This document shows positions 21,601 to 29,903 of a stretch of DNA of 64,000 nucleotides, in pieces (the stretch's first letter is position 1; each line of letters begins with the position of its first letter). The notes under the pieces are model-generated. The model made no database searches. It saw only the letters and a list, made by a program, of their open reading frames with translations, and was not told the origin of the DNA. Both the position numbers and the translations under genes were made by a program. Origin of the DNA: Pseudomonas sp. (lineage in GTDB: Bacteria; Pseudomonadota; Gammaproteobacteria; Pseudomonadales; Pseudomonadaceae); the NCBI RefSeq assembly GCF_030698175.1, contig NZ_JAUYNT010000010.1, positions 124,001-188,000 of the forward strand, given 5' to 3'.

Positions 21601-22869
21601 GGCAAAGCCCTGGTCATTACCCAACTGCAAAGGATCGGTGTTGGCCACGGGCGTGCCGCTGAAGCTGGCACTGCCCGCCAGCGCGCCATTGATATAGATG
21701 CGTTGATCGCCTGGGGCGTAGCGGATCAGCACATGGCTCCACTGCCCCACCGGCACGCTGGCAGTGCTATCGAGCTGATTAGTGCCCCCGGCGGTGGTTT
21801 GCCACCACCAGTTGATCTTGCCGTCTGGCTTAAGGTGAAACTCGTAGTTCTCGTCTTTCGACAAAATCGTCATCAAGCCGCTGGCCGGCAAACTACTGGG
21901 CTTAACCCACAGCCCGATACTGAAGCTGCCCTGCAGGTCCAGCAGAGCGTTATCGGCATGCTGCACATACTGCTGACTGCTACTGGTAAAGCCGCCATAG
22001 CGACAGGTGCCATCGCCATTCACCGTCGGCAATGCCGGTGCCGTATTGCTGGTTTGCGCGGTGTTGACCACAGTGCCAGCCAGGCCATTGCCCGAAGCAT
22101 CCAGCACCTCGCCGGCGGCACCGGTCCAAGTCGCTTCGTCGAGGCTCCAGCTCAATACCGGCAGCACACTGGGCGCAAGCACCACAGTCGCCGCCAGCCA
22201 AGCAGCGCTGCTGCCGCCGGCAGTGGCAGTGGCATCACCGGACTGCCCCACGGCGGTCTGGATAGCACTGGACGCGCTCGCGGCGACACCGTTGGGGACT
22301 GCGCCCGTGGCCGGGCTGTAGTGCTGGGTGGCCGGGCCGCTGAGCGTATTGTTGCCACGCCCAAAAGCGAAATAGCGCACCGCCAGGCTGTTGGCAGTGG
22401 TGACGTTGGCCGCCAACGCCGTCAGCGTCGAACTCGAACCATTGTTGCCTTGGCTATGGGCGATAGGCGTGGCACCCGTAGTGTCCACCCCGCGCAACAC
22501 CAACAAGCCACCACTGGCACGCGCACTGGCGAAGCTAAAGCTGTAGCTCCCCGCCTCGCTAGCGCCGGCAATTCGATAGAACAGTTGCTGAGTGACACCC
22601 GTGCCAGTGTCGAACCAGAACGAACTCCAACCACTGGGCGCGGTGATGGTGGCGCCACTGGCACCCACAACAAGCTGCGCCAGCAGTACGTCGCCGCTTT
22701 GACTGCCGGGGTTGCTCAGGCTCAGGCTGCTAACCGCCGAGCTAACGCCATTCCCGACCGAGCTACTGGCCGCTACGCTGATGGCCGCAATGGCGGCGGG
22801 TGCGGCGCCCAGAGCCAGCCACAGGCCCAACAGCAGACGTATAAATGCAGTTAAACGACCACTGGTCAT
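18676..22869 (-). CDS. mshQ: MSHA biogenesis protein MshQ, LamG/DUF6701
   Basis: A very large secreted protein of about 1397 residues and the last gene of the MSHA operon. After a signal peptide (FIRLLLGLWLALGAAPAAIA) come a beta-rich N-terminal domain, a LamG/concanavalin-like lectin domain (about 270-460; motifs NGDGTCRYGGFTSSSQQYV and VGQWSHVLIRYAPG), a second lectin-like region (about 470-720), and a C-terminal DUF6701 region typical of MshQ. It is probably an adhesin or minor tip component; its role is not established. The ATG at 22869 has GGGAGC upstream; a TTG at 22908 overlapping the mshP stop is the alternative. Confidence 0.85.
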   Translation of the reverse strand: MTSGRLTAFIRLLLGLWLALGAAPAAIAAISVAASSSVGNGVSSAVSSLSLSNPGSQSGDVLLAQLVVGASGATITAPSGWSSFWFDTGTGVTQQLFYRIAGASEAGSYSFSFASARASGGLLVLRGVDTTGATPIAHSQGNNGSSSTLTALAANVTTANSLAVRYFAFGRGNNTLSGPATQHYSPATGAVPNGVAASASSAIQTAVGQSGDATATAGGSSAAWLAATVVLAPSVLPVLSWSLDEATWTGAAGEVLDASGNGLAGTVVNTAQTSNTAPALPTVNGDGTCRYGGFTSSSQQYVQHADNALLDLQGSFSIGLWVKPSSLPASGLMTILSKDENYEFHLKPDGKINWWWQTTAGGTNQLDSTASVPVGQWSHVLIRYAPGDQRIYINGALAGSASFSGTPVANTDPLQLGNDQGFAGRYFNGALDELRIYAVALSTAQISALVQARHSCPLALQCVNDNFNRSGLGADWAVTTSGGSFGVPVIVSDRMRLTNSSNNVATSSTLQRLFPAAGNYVQMQFKHYAYNGSGADGVAVVLSDASVTPQAGSYGGPLGYGTRGTVTTPGFAGGWLGVGVDEYGNFSTEGGGATANGPGRRLDSVALRGSGAPSRTSGYSYIAGTAANLSPGIDVAGSTAGPGHTYRITMDGRVSGSALVTVERDSGAGFVALSGLGGLNVAAAAGQAPLPANFYLSFTGSSGGSTNTHELDDLQVCASQINPIEQQIDHFELVHAGNALTCNPLDVLVRACLDASCATPYTGSVTVNLTPSGWVGGNSQTFSGGSKTLQLRNNTASTVTLGVSGSTPSLKPFSQTLCSSGGALSSSCTVPFADSGFIVTVPDMLAAKLTTGSIRAVKKNDATQACVPGFPSGARTVQFSSAYVSPNTGTQPVVVNGTAVTAALTNVALDFDAAASAPLNVRYDDAGLMTLNARYAPTSGDENGLVMIGSDPFISSPAGFCVEALTPLSAPTTALPACANSACTVYQKAGLVFPMRLRAKAWADGESDTELCDNLDTANFRQTSGNLPLSASMLDGGANGVLAVGAVDFSTAADVTISQAVSEVGRFQFTLGSALTTYQGLALASSSSAAVGRFTPDHFDVQISQYAPACAAGASTYAGLNDADPNLVKIGQPFLFAGSVTALNATGGITSNYDKDLASYARLQGGTASIADYVGAPPVLPATPVAAVDGVALIDNTLSFDGGVSAITLSGAATYQFNAPRDAYLVSLMATASDSDGVTGTSTQTAALDFRLGQAHIGNAHGSELQALRLPFTAGYFNGSGYVANPLDSCTAFDPAGLGGYQGQLAAGETALSYLNAAGLVAAPPVNVQAGSSLAGGYLLSAPGVGNDGSVRLTYTTPTWLQFDWDGNGSLEPASGLATFGIYKGATPLIFRRELYR

Positions 22870-22904
22870 CGCTTGCTCCCGTACTTGCCGCCGCGCTGAG
22901 TCAT

Positions 22905-23363
22905 TCAATTCTCCACCGTCGCACTCAAGCTGCGATAGGCGTAATCGGGACGGTTACCGGGTACGCCGTTTTGCGCGGTGGCGGTTAGCCTGTAGATGCA
23001 GCGCGGATTACCATCCTCAAGATAAGACGCCAGCGTAAAGCTCACGACTACCAGGTTATTAAACTCCGCCAGATTCGAGCCTGCCTCCATGGTTAGTGCA
23101 GTGTTGGCCGGAGCGGCCGGACATGGGGCAGTAACAACCCGCGCGGGAACTGCCACGCGGCTAATGCCCCAATCCAACCCGGCGCGGGCCGCTTGATAAG
23201 CCCGTGCCTGCTGAATGGCCAGGCTGTTGGTGCCGTGCTGATTACCGGCCAGGCGCATCATCGCCAGCACCACCATGGCGATAATGATCATTACAAACAT
23301 CGCCGCCACCAGGGCAAAGCCGGTTTGCCGGGGCGCGCGTTGGCGCGAAAGATCAGGGCGCAT
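22905..23363 (-). CDS. mshP: MSHA biogenesis protein MshP
   Basis: A 152-residue minor-pilin-like protein. The leader ends in RQTG and is followed by a hydrophobic helix FALVAAMFVMIIIAMVVLAM, so it resembles a prepilin, but the usual Glu at mature position 5 is replaced by Ala, as is common among PilX/MshP-type proteins. The start is uncertain: ATG at 23363 (five bases past the mshO stop) or ATG at 23378 overlapping that stop. It is the second-last gene of the MSHA operon, and the downstream mshQ may start at a TTG overlapping its stop. Confidence 0.8.
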   Translation of the reverse strand: MRPDLSRQRAPRQTGFALVAAMFVMIIIAMVVLAMMRLAGNQHGTNSLAIQQARAYQAARAGLDWGISRVAVPARVVTAPCPAAPANTALTMEAGSNLAEFNNLVVVSFTLASYLEDGNPRCIYRLTATAQNGVPGNRPDYAYRSLSATVEN

Positions 23364-23367
23364 GCGT

Positions 23368-24357
23368 TTAAGGTGCATTGTCGACGTGCACTTGCTGGAA
23401 CAGCTCAATGCTTTCGCCCTCCAAGGTCAGTGTCAGGCCCAGGGTTACCAGCCCGGCGCGTTGGCTGCTGCCGGGCTGGTAGCTCATGCTGCAGCCAGTC
23501 ACATTATTGGCCTGTACCGCCCCAGCGCCAGAAAACCACGGGGCGCCCGAGTCGGTGCGGGTAAAACGCAGCAACTGCCCACCAGTGCAGCGATAGCCAA
23601 GAATCTGATCAGCCAGATAAAACCGCCGCTGCGGCGAGGCATAGGCGAAGCTGAAGCTGCCAGCCGGCGGCGTTAGCGTCAGCAAGGTTTCCCCCGCTGG
23701 AGCGCCGCCGGCTATAGCGAAGCCAGTGCCATCCGGGGTGATAACGCCGGGATTGGCCGGCGCCCAAACATTCGAGCCGGGCAACGGAGCACCGCCGCCC
23801 TCAGCACCGATGTTGTAAACCACCAACCAACGCGCACCGGCCACCAGCAGGCCAGGATCGAGCACCTGAAAGCTGTTGCAACTACCGTCCACTGTGCTGC
23901 TGTTACAGGTCCCGGCAGCGCCGCTAGTAAATCTCAGCCCATCTCCACCGAGACGATTGGGCCGGTAGCGCCCCGCGTCCAGCACATTGAACATCTCGAT
24001 GGTGGTACCTCCGGCGTTCAAGTGCACCGAATTAGGCACCGCCAAGCGAATATCGCGGGCCATGCGATTCAAGGCGCCAGCGGCCAGATCGACCAACTCG
24101 GCGCGACGGCTCTGGGCAATAAAACCCTCGAGCGGCCGCGACAAGGCGCTGGAGATCATCACCGCCACCGCGCCGGCCAGGGCGATTACCATCACCAGTT
24201 CGATCAGGGTAAAGCCGCGTTGCAGCCGAGGTACAGGTAGGGTGGGCGTAGGGTGGGAAACCCGCACAGCGGTTTCCCACCGGCCAAGACGCGAGCCAAG
24301 GCGGTGGAAAAGGCCTGCGGCCGTTTTACACCCTACGCATTCGATTAGCCTGCGCAT
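23368..24357 (-). CDS. mshO: MSHA minor pilin MshO with unusually long leader
   Basis: A 329-residue type IV pilin-like protein. The cleavage motif QRG^FTLIELVMVIALAGAVAV is canonical, but from the ATG at 24357, which overlaps the mshD stop (TGATG), the leader is 48 residues, far above the usual 5-20. Codons 8-37 are a REP-type repeat (24248-24336) read through in frame. A GTG within the repeat (in TAVRVSHP) would give a leader of normal size and may be the true start. The body is a beta-rich minor-pilin domain that should sit at the pilus tip or priming complex. Confidence 0.85.
   Translation of the reverse strand: MRRLIECVGCKTAAGLFHRLGSRLGRWETAVRVSHPTPTLPVPRLQRGFTLIELVMVIALAGAVAVMISSALSRPLEGFIAQSRRAELVDLAAGALNRMARDIRLAVPNSVHLNAGGTTIEMFNVLDAGRYRPNRLGGDGLRFTSGAAGTCNSSTVDGSCNSFQVLDPGLLVAGARWLVVYNIGAEGGGAPLPGSNVWAPANPGVITPDGTGFAIAGGAPAGETLLTLTPPAGSFSFAYASPQRRFYLADQILGYRCTGGQLLRFTRTDSGAPWFSGAGAVQANNVTGCSMSYQPGSSQRAGLVTLGLTLTLEGESIELFQQVHVDNAP
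24248..24336. repeat. REP-type inverted repeat inside mshO 5' end
   Basis: An 89-bp element bounded by GTAGGGTG... and ...CACCCTAC, with an inner hairpin GGTGGGAAACCGC / GCGGGTTTCCCACC. It lies inside the mshO reading frame, between the start codon and the prepilin cleavage site. Confidence 0.8.
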
Positions 24358-24869
24358 CAGCGCGTCCGGTAGCCGCCAAGGACTAAGTCCTGGCCGGCGG
24401 GGTCGGTTACCGTGACTTGGATATAGAACACATCGGCGCTCGGCAGTAGGTTCCAGGTCGGCGCTGGCGGTGACGCCACGGTCACCCTCACGCCATAGCC
24501 GGCCAGCGCCGCTATGGCCAGACCGCTGGCAGCCACCGCCCCGACATCGACCAGCCCACGGTAATCGCAGACATCATCAAACAGCGCACGGTTAGCGGGA
24601 ATCGCCTGACAGGCGAGCTGCGTGCTTGGGTCGAGAAACGCCTGCAGCTCGATCTCCTCCAGATAGGCCTCGGCAATCGACAGGCTTTGCTGGCGCAACA
24701 TCGGGTCGGCCGAACGGCCGGTAATCGAGGCCATCGCCGAATACAGCGCCGCCGAGGCGATGCCGATAATGACGATGGCGATAACTAACTCAATCAGGGT
24801 CATGCCGCGCTGACGCGTGCTGGCGCCAGCCCGTAGGATGGGTTGAGCGCAGCGATACCCATCACTCAT
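24357..24869 (-). CDS. mshD: MSHA minor pilin MshD, leader encoded by a REP
   Basis: A 170-residue prepilin-like protein with cleavage motif RQRG^MTLIELVIAIVIIGIAS. The ATG at 24869 overlaps the mshC stop (ATGA). The leader residues [12 protein letters not shown] are the translation of a GTAGGATGGG-class REP element (24833-24863), so most of the 22-residue leader is repeat-derived. The mature part has the pilin helix and a small domain with two cysteines (QLACQ, DDVCDY) that could form a disulfide. It is likely a minor pilin priming MSHA assembly. Confidence 0.87.
   Translation of the reverse strand: MSDGYRCAQPILRAGASTRQRGMTLIELVIAIVIIGIASAALYSAMASITGRSADPMLRQQSLSIAEAYLEEIELQAFLDPSTQLACQAIPANRALFDDVCDYRGLVDVGAVAASGLAIAALAGYGVRVTVASPPAPTWNLLPSADVFYIQVTVTDPAGQDLVLGGYRTR
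24833..24863. repeat. REP, GTAGGATGGG class, within mshD
   Basis: A single 31-bp copy starting GTAGGATGGGTTGAGCGCAG and ending GATACCCATC, nearly identical to copies at 28083 and 45824. It lies within mshD codons 3-13. Confidence 0.9.
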
Positions 24870-25306
24870 TGCACCAACCCGGTTTCGGCAGCCACGTTGA
24901 GGGTGAAGCCGCCAATGCTGGCGCTCGCCGCAGCGGCAGGCCGCCCCAGCGAGTCAAACACCAACGGAAAATTATTGGCCGGTAACACGATGCCAGCCGG
25001 CACCGCCCCGGCATAGGGCGTCTGGCCATCTGGACCGATGACCTCAAGCACGTAAGCGCCACCGTTACAGTTGGCGGCCTGGCGCAGCTGATAACCCGCG
25101 TTACTCAGACTTACCTGGGTCAAGCAACCACTGGCCAACGCCAGCTTTTGTGCATAACGCACCGCACCGATGCTTTCCTCGAAGAACATCCGCTCATCGA
25201 ACACCTGCCGCTCAAAAAAACGCGGCCCCACCACGGCGGCGAGGATGCCGGTGATGACAATCACCATTATCAGCTCGACCATGGTGAAGCCGCGCTGGTG
25301 TATCAC
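24866..25306 (-). CDS. mshC: MSHA minor pilin MshC
   Basis: A 146-residue type IV prepilin-like protein with a short leader MIHQRG and mature helix FTMVELIMVIVITGILAAVV. The start is a GTG at 25306 overlapping the mshA stop (GTGA); no better ATG exists, and translational coupling supports it. Two cysteines (ASGCLTQ and AANCNGG) may pair. Its place directly after mshA and before mshD is the standard MSHA order. Confidence 0.9.
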   Translation of the reverse strand: MIHQRGFTMVELIMVIVITGILAAVVGPRFFERQVFDERMFFEESIGAVRYAQKLALASGCLTQVSLSNAGYQLRQAANCNGGAYVLEVIGPDGQTPYAGAVPAGIVLPANNFPLVFDSLGRPAAAASASIGGFTLNVAAETGLVQ

Positions 25307-25761
25307 GGATCACAGCCACCATCAGCGTTCTGACCGGTAATAGCCGCAACGACGCCAACAACACCTGGGCCTGTCGGCTCGGTATAGGTGAACGAGCATG
25401 CACCAAGCGTGACCGTCGCCACTCCAGCAGCATCCGTAACGACAAAGTCGCCTTCAAACTGTGCAGCAGCCCCAACTGCGGCGGCGGTACCAGCCATGTA
25501 ACCTTCCACCGTAGCCACGCTAACACCACCCTCGACATTGACATTCCCGGCCCCGACGGCCTGATTACGCGCCAGAGCGGTCGAGTGCACAATTCCGTTA
25601 GCAGAGAGCAACGCGCCACGAGCACCGTCGAGACTAGCCATACGCGCATCGCCACTTAAATCCGCAAACCTCGGCACTGCAAACGCCGCCAAAATCCCAA
25701 TAATCACAATCACCATAATCAGCTCGATCAGGGTAAAACCGCTTTGTTGATTTTTCATCAT
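25303..25761 (-). CDS. mshA: MSHA major pilin MshA
   Basis: A 152-residue major pilin with leader MMKNQQSG and mature N-terminus FTLIELIMVIVIIGILAAFA, including Glu5. The globular domain is Ala/Gly/Val-rich, with a C-terminal cysteine pair (LGACSFTY and DGGCDP) that forms the usual D-loop disulfide. AGAGGA lies just upstream; either of two adjacent ATGs (25761, 25758) may be used. It builds the pilus shaft. It is separated from mshB by about 25 bp. Confidence 0.92.
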   Translation of the reverse strand: MMKNQQSGFTLIELIMVIVIIGILAAFAVPRFADLSGDARMASLDGARGALLSANGIVHSTALARNQAVGAGNVNVEGGVSVATVEGYMAGTAAAVGAAAQFEGDFVVTDAAGVATVTLGACSFTYTEPTGPGVVGVVAAITGQNADGGCDP

Positions 25762-25785
25762 TATTTCCTCTAACTGCTTTGAAAA

Positions 25786-26283
25786 TTATGGGTTGTATAC
25801 GGTTGTAACTGCGCCGGTGCTGGAGTCGTAGACAATTGTGTCGTTCGGCACGCCGGTAGCAGAGGGGTCTCTCTGGTAGGTGTAGGTGCACACTTGGCCG
25901 ACGATGGTCGCTAAATAATCACTGCCGGCGGCCGTCGCCACTGTTGGCGCAGAGCCTTGCAGCACGCTAGTCCATACGCCTACGCAGTCCAACGCAGCGC
26001 CCGTCCCCAGCGGCCATCCCGAGGCATTCACATCAACCAGACCATCACCAAAGCCGGTGACATCCGTATTGGGCGTGGTGTCCGAGCCATTACGATTGAC
26101 CTCCCACTGCGAACGCACCAGCAACACGGCGGATGCCAAGGCCCCGCCAGCGCCTTTAACCGCCGACTCGTGGGCGTCCTTGGTAACGTTAATAAAGCGT
26201 GGCAACGCCACCGCAGCCAGGATGCCGAGGATGACGATCACCACCACCAATTCGATCAGGGTAAAACCTTTACTGCGTTGCAT
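25786..26283 (-). CDS. mshB: MSHA pilin-like protein MshB
   Basis: A 165-residue pilin-like protein with leader MQRSKG and mature helix FTLIELVVVIVILGILAAVA. Like MshA it has two C-terminal cysteines (ALDCVGV and VGQVCTY). The ATG at 26283 has GGAG eight bases upstream; a GTG at 26292 is less well placed. Position between mshF and mshA is diagnostic for MshB, a secondary pilin. Confidence 0.9.
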   Translation of the reverse strand: MQRSKGFTLIELVVVIVILGILAAVALPRFINVTKDAHESAVKGAGGALASAVLLVRSQWEVNRNGSDTTPNTDVTGFGDGLVDVNASGWPLGTGAALDCVGVWTSVLQGSAPTVATAAGSDYLATIVGQVCTYTYQRDPSATGVPNDTIVYDSSTGAVTTVYNP

Positions 26284-26297
26284 AAATGCCACTCCAG

Positions 26298-26825
26298 TTA
26301 CTGATAGGTATCGGCCAGCGCAGTGACTTCTGCAGTGGGCACCTGGTTTAGCTCCAAGCCGATTAAAGCGTCCTTTGATTCTGTGCCGCCGAGCGGTGGT
26401 TTGGGAACTGCCTGCAGCTGAAAAACCCGCAGTTCTGCGACTATTCCTTGCTCTGGATCAGTAAAGCGGCTGCGATGCAGCAGCCAGCCACGGGCCGGCA
26501 GGTAATGCCAGCAGCCCGCTTGTGGCAACTGCAACTCTTGCAGCTCGCCGCAATAGTCACTGCTTTCCCAGCGCAGCAGCTGAAACGGGTTGCGCCGCAG
26601 CCAACTGGCATCCGCCGCCCTCCCTTGGGCCACTCGTTCGGCAGCCAAGGCGGTGAGGCTGGCCATCAGGTTTTCGCGGGTGGCGTCGACCGCCCGCGCC
26701 TCGCTGACCCGTAAAATTTTACTGCCCATGGCCCAGACCAAACCCAACGCAATCAGCCCGCACAGACCCCAGCCAAACAGCCGCGCACGGCGCACGGTGC
26801 GGCCGCTGTCGTAGTCGGCTTTCAT
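26298..26825 (-). CDS. mshF: MSHA biogenesis protein MshF
   Basis: A 175-residue inner-membrane protein with one N-terminal membrane helix (LFGWGLCGLIALGLVWAMGS, about residues 15-34) and a periplasmic domain. The ATG at 26825 overlaps the mshG stop by four bases (ATGA). MshF is a poorly characterised accessory protein; the call rests on position between mshG and mshB and on size and topology. Confidence 0.82.
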   Translation of the reverse strand: MKADYDSGRTVRRARLFGWGLCGLIALGLVWAMGSKILRVSEARAVDATRENLMASLTALAAERVAQGRAADASWLRRNPFQLLRWESSDYCGELQELQLPQAGCWHYLPARGWLLHRSRFTDPEQGIVAELRVFQLQAVPKPPLGGTESKDALIGLELNQVPTAEVTALADTYQ

Positions 26826-28054
26826 CCGTGGCCCTTGGCCGCCGAGGCCAGTTCCCACATCGGCAAGAACACCCCGAGGGCAAGAATTAGCACCATGATG
26901 CCCATGGCCACGATCAAAATCGGCTCAATAGCACTGGCCAGCTGGCCGAGGTCGTAATCGACCTCTTGCTCGTAAAAGTCTGCCACTTCGATAAACAGGT
27001 CATCGATGGCGCCGGTCTCTTCGCCGACGGCCATCATCTGCAGCACCAGTGGGGTAAACAAACCGCTGGCGGAGGCGCTGCGGGTCAGTGCTTCGCCGCG
27101 CTCAACGCCCTCACGCATGCCCAGAATCGCCTGGCCGATGTACTTGTTGCCGACGCTGGCGCTGTTGATCGACAGGGTTTGCAGCAGCGGTACACCGGCC
27201 TTGTACATCATCGCGAAGGTACGGGTGAAACGGGCCAGGGCAATGCGCTCGAAGATGCCGCCGACTATCGGTAAGCGCAGTTTGATCTGGTCCCACTTCA
27301 GCGCGCCCGGCTCGGTCTCCAGCCACTTGAAAAAACCGTAGATGCCGCCACCCAGCAGCAAGGCCAGCAGCCACCAGAAGTCCTGGAAGAACTGCGAGGT
27401 ACCGATCAGAAACCGGGTCGGCCACGGCAGTTGCGCGTGAAACTGGGCAAACACCTTGGCAAAAGCGGGGATCACAAACAGGTTAATCACCGTCATCGCC
27501 ACGACCATGGCGCTGAGCACGAACAAGGGATAGCGGGTGGCTTGTTTAATGCGCTTGCGGGTCTCGCGCTCCAGGTCCAGATAGCTGCCCAACTGGCGGA
27601 AAGCCTGGTCGAGTTGGCCGGTGTTTTCACCGACGCTGATCATGCTGACGAACAGGGTGCCGAACACTTTCGGGTGGGCGTTCAGGGCCACGGCCATGCT
27701 CACGCCGCCCTCCAGATCGCTGCGCACCTTTTGCAGCACCTCACGGAAATAACGGTTGCGATTAGACTCGCCCAGACCGGCAATCGCCCGAATGATCGGC
27801 ACGCCGGCCTTGGCCAGGCTGTACATCTGCCGGCAGAAAATAATCAGCTCATCGAGATCGACTTTCTTGCTGCGCAGCATTTCATTGATGGCGGCAAATA
27901 CGTCGGCATCGGCGCTGTCTTGCTGCTCGATGGTCAGCGGCGTCACGCTCTTGGCCAGTAACTCGGCGGCCACCGCATCGGCACTGTTGGCGTCGATAAT
28001 GCCCGCCACCTTGCCGCCCTCGGCATTGCGCCCGCTGTAGCGAAAAGAGGCCAT
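26822..28054 (-). CDS. mshG: MSHA inner-membrane platform protein MshG
   Basis: A 410-residue PilC/GspF-family platform protein that couples the MshE motor to pilin extrusion. It has two T2SSF domains (about residues 75-195 and 275-400) with duplicated motifs (FCRQMYSLAKAGVPI and FTRTFAMMYKAGVPL) and three membrane helices. CGGAG lies nine bases upstream of the ATG. A REP pair lies in the gap between mshE and mshG. It overlaps mshF. Confidence 0.95.
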   Translation of the reverse strand: MASFRYSGRNAEGGKVAGIIDANSADAVAAELLAKSVTPLTIEQQDSADADVFAAINEMLRSKKVDLDELIIFCRQMYSLAKAGVPIIRAIAGLGESNRNRYFREVLQKVRSDLEGGVSMAVALNAHPKVFGTLFVSMISVGENTGQLDQAFRQLGSYLDLERETRKRIKQATRYPLFVLSAMVVAMTVINLFVIPAFAKVFAQFHAQLPWPTRFLIGTSQFFQDFWWLLALLLGGGIYGFFKWLETEPGALKWDQIKLRLPIVGGIFERIALARFTRTFAMMYKAGVPLLQTLSINSASVGNKYIGQAILGMREGVERGEALTRSASASGLFTPLVLQMMAVGEETGAIDDLFIEVADFYEQEVDYDLGQLASAIEPILIVAMGIMVLILALGVFLPMWELASAAKGHG

Positions 28055-28082
28055 TAGCCAAGGCTCCGGCTAATAGGCAAAC

Positions 28083-28157
28083 GTAGGATGGGTTGAGCGC
28101 AGCGATACCCATCGTTTCGCGCATTGATGGGTATCGCTACGCTCAACCGCATCCTAC
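28083..28157. repeat. Inverted REP pair between mshE and mshG
   Basis: Two nearly perfect inverted copies of the GTAGGATGGG repeat (28083-28113 and 28126-28157) with a 12-bp centre. They can form a long cruciform or RNA hairpin in the message between mshE and mshG, which may attenuate or stabilise the operon transcript. Confidence 0.92.
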
Positions 28158-28178
28158 AAAAACCAGCACAACGGCGAC

Positions 28179-29903
28179 TCACACCACCACCTCATCGGTC
28201 AGGGTGGCGCAGACTTTCAGCACTTCCTCGACGCTGGTCACCCCGGCCAGGGCGTAGTCCAGGGCGCAGGCGGCCAGTGGGCGGTAATGCGGGTTGGCCT
28301 TGGCGGCCTCGGCGAAGCCTTGCGGGTCGCTACGGCGCAGGGCGGCGACCATCGGCTCGTCCATCTCCAGCAACTCATAAACGCCGACGCGCCCGGAGTA
28401 GCCGCTGTTATGGCACTGGTGGCAACCGCTGCCACGCTTGAAGATGCGGCCGGCCAGTGAACTGCCATAGAGGTTTTCCAGCCAGGCCAGTTCGCGCGGC
28501 TCAGGCGAGTGCTCGCCCATGCAGTTCTCGCAGACTTTACGCACCAAACGCTGAGCCAGTACGGCGTTCAGCGCGGTGGCCACCAGAAACGGCTCGGCGC
28601 CCATGTCGATCAGGCGCATGGCCGAGGTCATGGCGTCATTGGTGTGCAAGGTCGAGAGCACCAGGTGGCCGGTAAGCGCGGCGCGCAGGCCGATTTCGGC
28701 AGTCTCCTGGTCACGCATTTCGCCGACCAGCACGATGTCCGGGTCTTGCCGTAACGCGGCGCGCAGCACGCGGCCAAAGGTCAGGTCGATCTTGGTATTG
28801 ACCTGCACCTGATTAACGCGCGGCAAGCGGTACTCCACCGGATCTTCGACGGTGATGATCTTTTTCTCCGGGCTGTTGAGCTCCGACAGCCCGGCATACA
28901 GGGTGGTGGTTTTACCCGAACCGGTCGGCCCGGTAACCAGCACCATGCCGAAGGGGCGGTGCAATAGCCGGCGAAAACGCACCAGCAAATCGGCCGGCAT
29001 GCCGGTGCCGTCGAGCTGAAACATCGCGCCGCTTTGGTCGAGTAGCCGCATCACCACCGACTCGCCGAACTGCACCGGCATGGTCGAGACCCGCACATCG
29101 ATATTGCGACCCTTGACCCGAATATTGAAGCGGCCGTCTTGCGGCAGGCGTTTCTCGGAAATATCCAGACCGGACATGATTTTCAGGCGCATCACCAGCG
29201 CCGAGGCGATGCGATGCTCCTTCATCACCTGCTCGCTAAGCACGCCGTCGATGCGCTGACGAATGCGCACCAAGCCCTCATCGGGTTCGATATGGATGTC
29301 CGAGGCTTTCATCTGCACCGCTTCTTCAAACAGCGTTTGCAGCAGGCGCACCACCGGCGCCTCGGTATTGCTGTCGGCACCGAGCTTGGACAGGTCGAAG
29401 TCGCTTTCCTGCAGATCGCCTTCCAGCTCGCCGGCAATCGAGGCGATTTCGCTGGTGCGCCGGTACACGGTGTCCAAGGTCGCCAGCAACTCGGCCTCAC
29501 GCACCACCGCAGGTGACACGCGGGTTTTCAGCAGCCGCTCCATCTCATCGAGGGCAAACAGGTCGAGCGGATCGGACATGCCGACCAGCAAACCGCCGCC
29601 TTCACGGGTCAGGATAATCGCGCGAAAACGCCGAGCCATGGCTTCCGGTAGCAACTGCACCAGCGGGTTATCGAACTTGAAGTGGCGCAGTTCGATAAAG
29701 GGGATTTTCATCTGCTCGGACAAGGCCGTGAGCAGCTTAGCCTCGGCGACAAAGCCCAGATCGATCACCGCGCGACCGAGCTTGGAGCCGCTGCGTTTTT
29801 GCTCTTGCAGGGCCAGTTGCAGCTGAGTGTCGGTGAGCAAGCCGGCTTGAATCAGCAAATCACCGAGGCGAATTTTGCGCTGGCGCGGATCGTCCTGACT
29901 CAT
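28179..29903 (-). CDS. mshE: MSHA pilus extension ATPase MshE
   Basis: A 574-residue GspE/PilB-family ATPase that powers pilus extension. The N-terminal T2SSE_N domain (about 10-150) is the region that binds cyclic-di-GMP in characterised MshE proteins. Walker A is GPTGSGKTTTLY (about 325), and a C-terminal zinc-site tetracysteine motif is present (CENC ... CHQC, about 470-510). The ATG at 29903 has AAGGAG upstream; a GTG at 29909 is also in frame. Its start overlaps the stop of a 29-codon ORF created by a repeat insertion between mshN and mshE. Confidence 0.95.
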   Translation of the reverse strand: MSQDDPRQRKIRLGDLLIQAGLLTDTQLQLALQEQKRSGSKLGRAVIDLGFVAEAKLLTALSEQMKIPFIELRHFKFDNPLVQLLPEAMARRFRAIILTREGGGLLVGMSDPLDLFALDEMERLLKTRVSPAVVREAELLATLDTVYRRTSEIASIAGELEGDLQESDFDLSKLGADSNTEAPVVRLLQTLFEEAVQMKASDIHIEPDEGLVRIRQRIDGVLSEQVMKEHRIASALVMRLKIMSGLDISEKRLPQDGRFNIRVKGRNIDVRVSTMPVQFGESVVMRLLDQSGAMFQLDGTGMPADLLVRFRRLLHRPFGMVLVTGPTGSGKTTTLYAGLSELNSPEKKIITVEDPVEYRLPRVNQVQVNTKIDLTFGRVLRAALRQDPDIVLVGEMRDQETAEIGLRAALTGHLVLSTLHTNDAMTSAMRLIDMGAEPFLVATALNAVLAQRLVRKVCENCMGEHSPEPRELAWLENLYGSSLAGRIFKRGSGCHQCHNSGYSGRVGVYELLEMDEPMVAALRRSDPQGFAEAAKANPHYRPLAACALDYALAGVTSVEEVLKVCATLTDEVVV

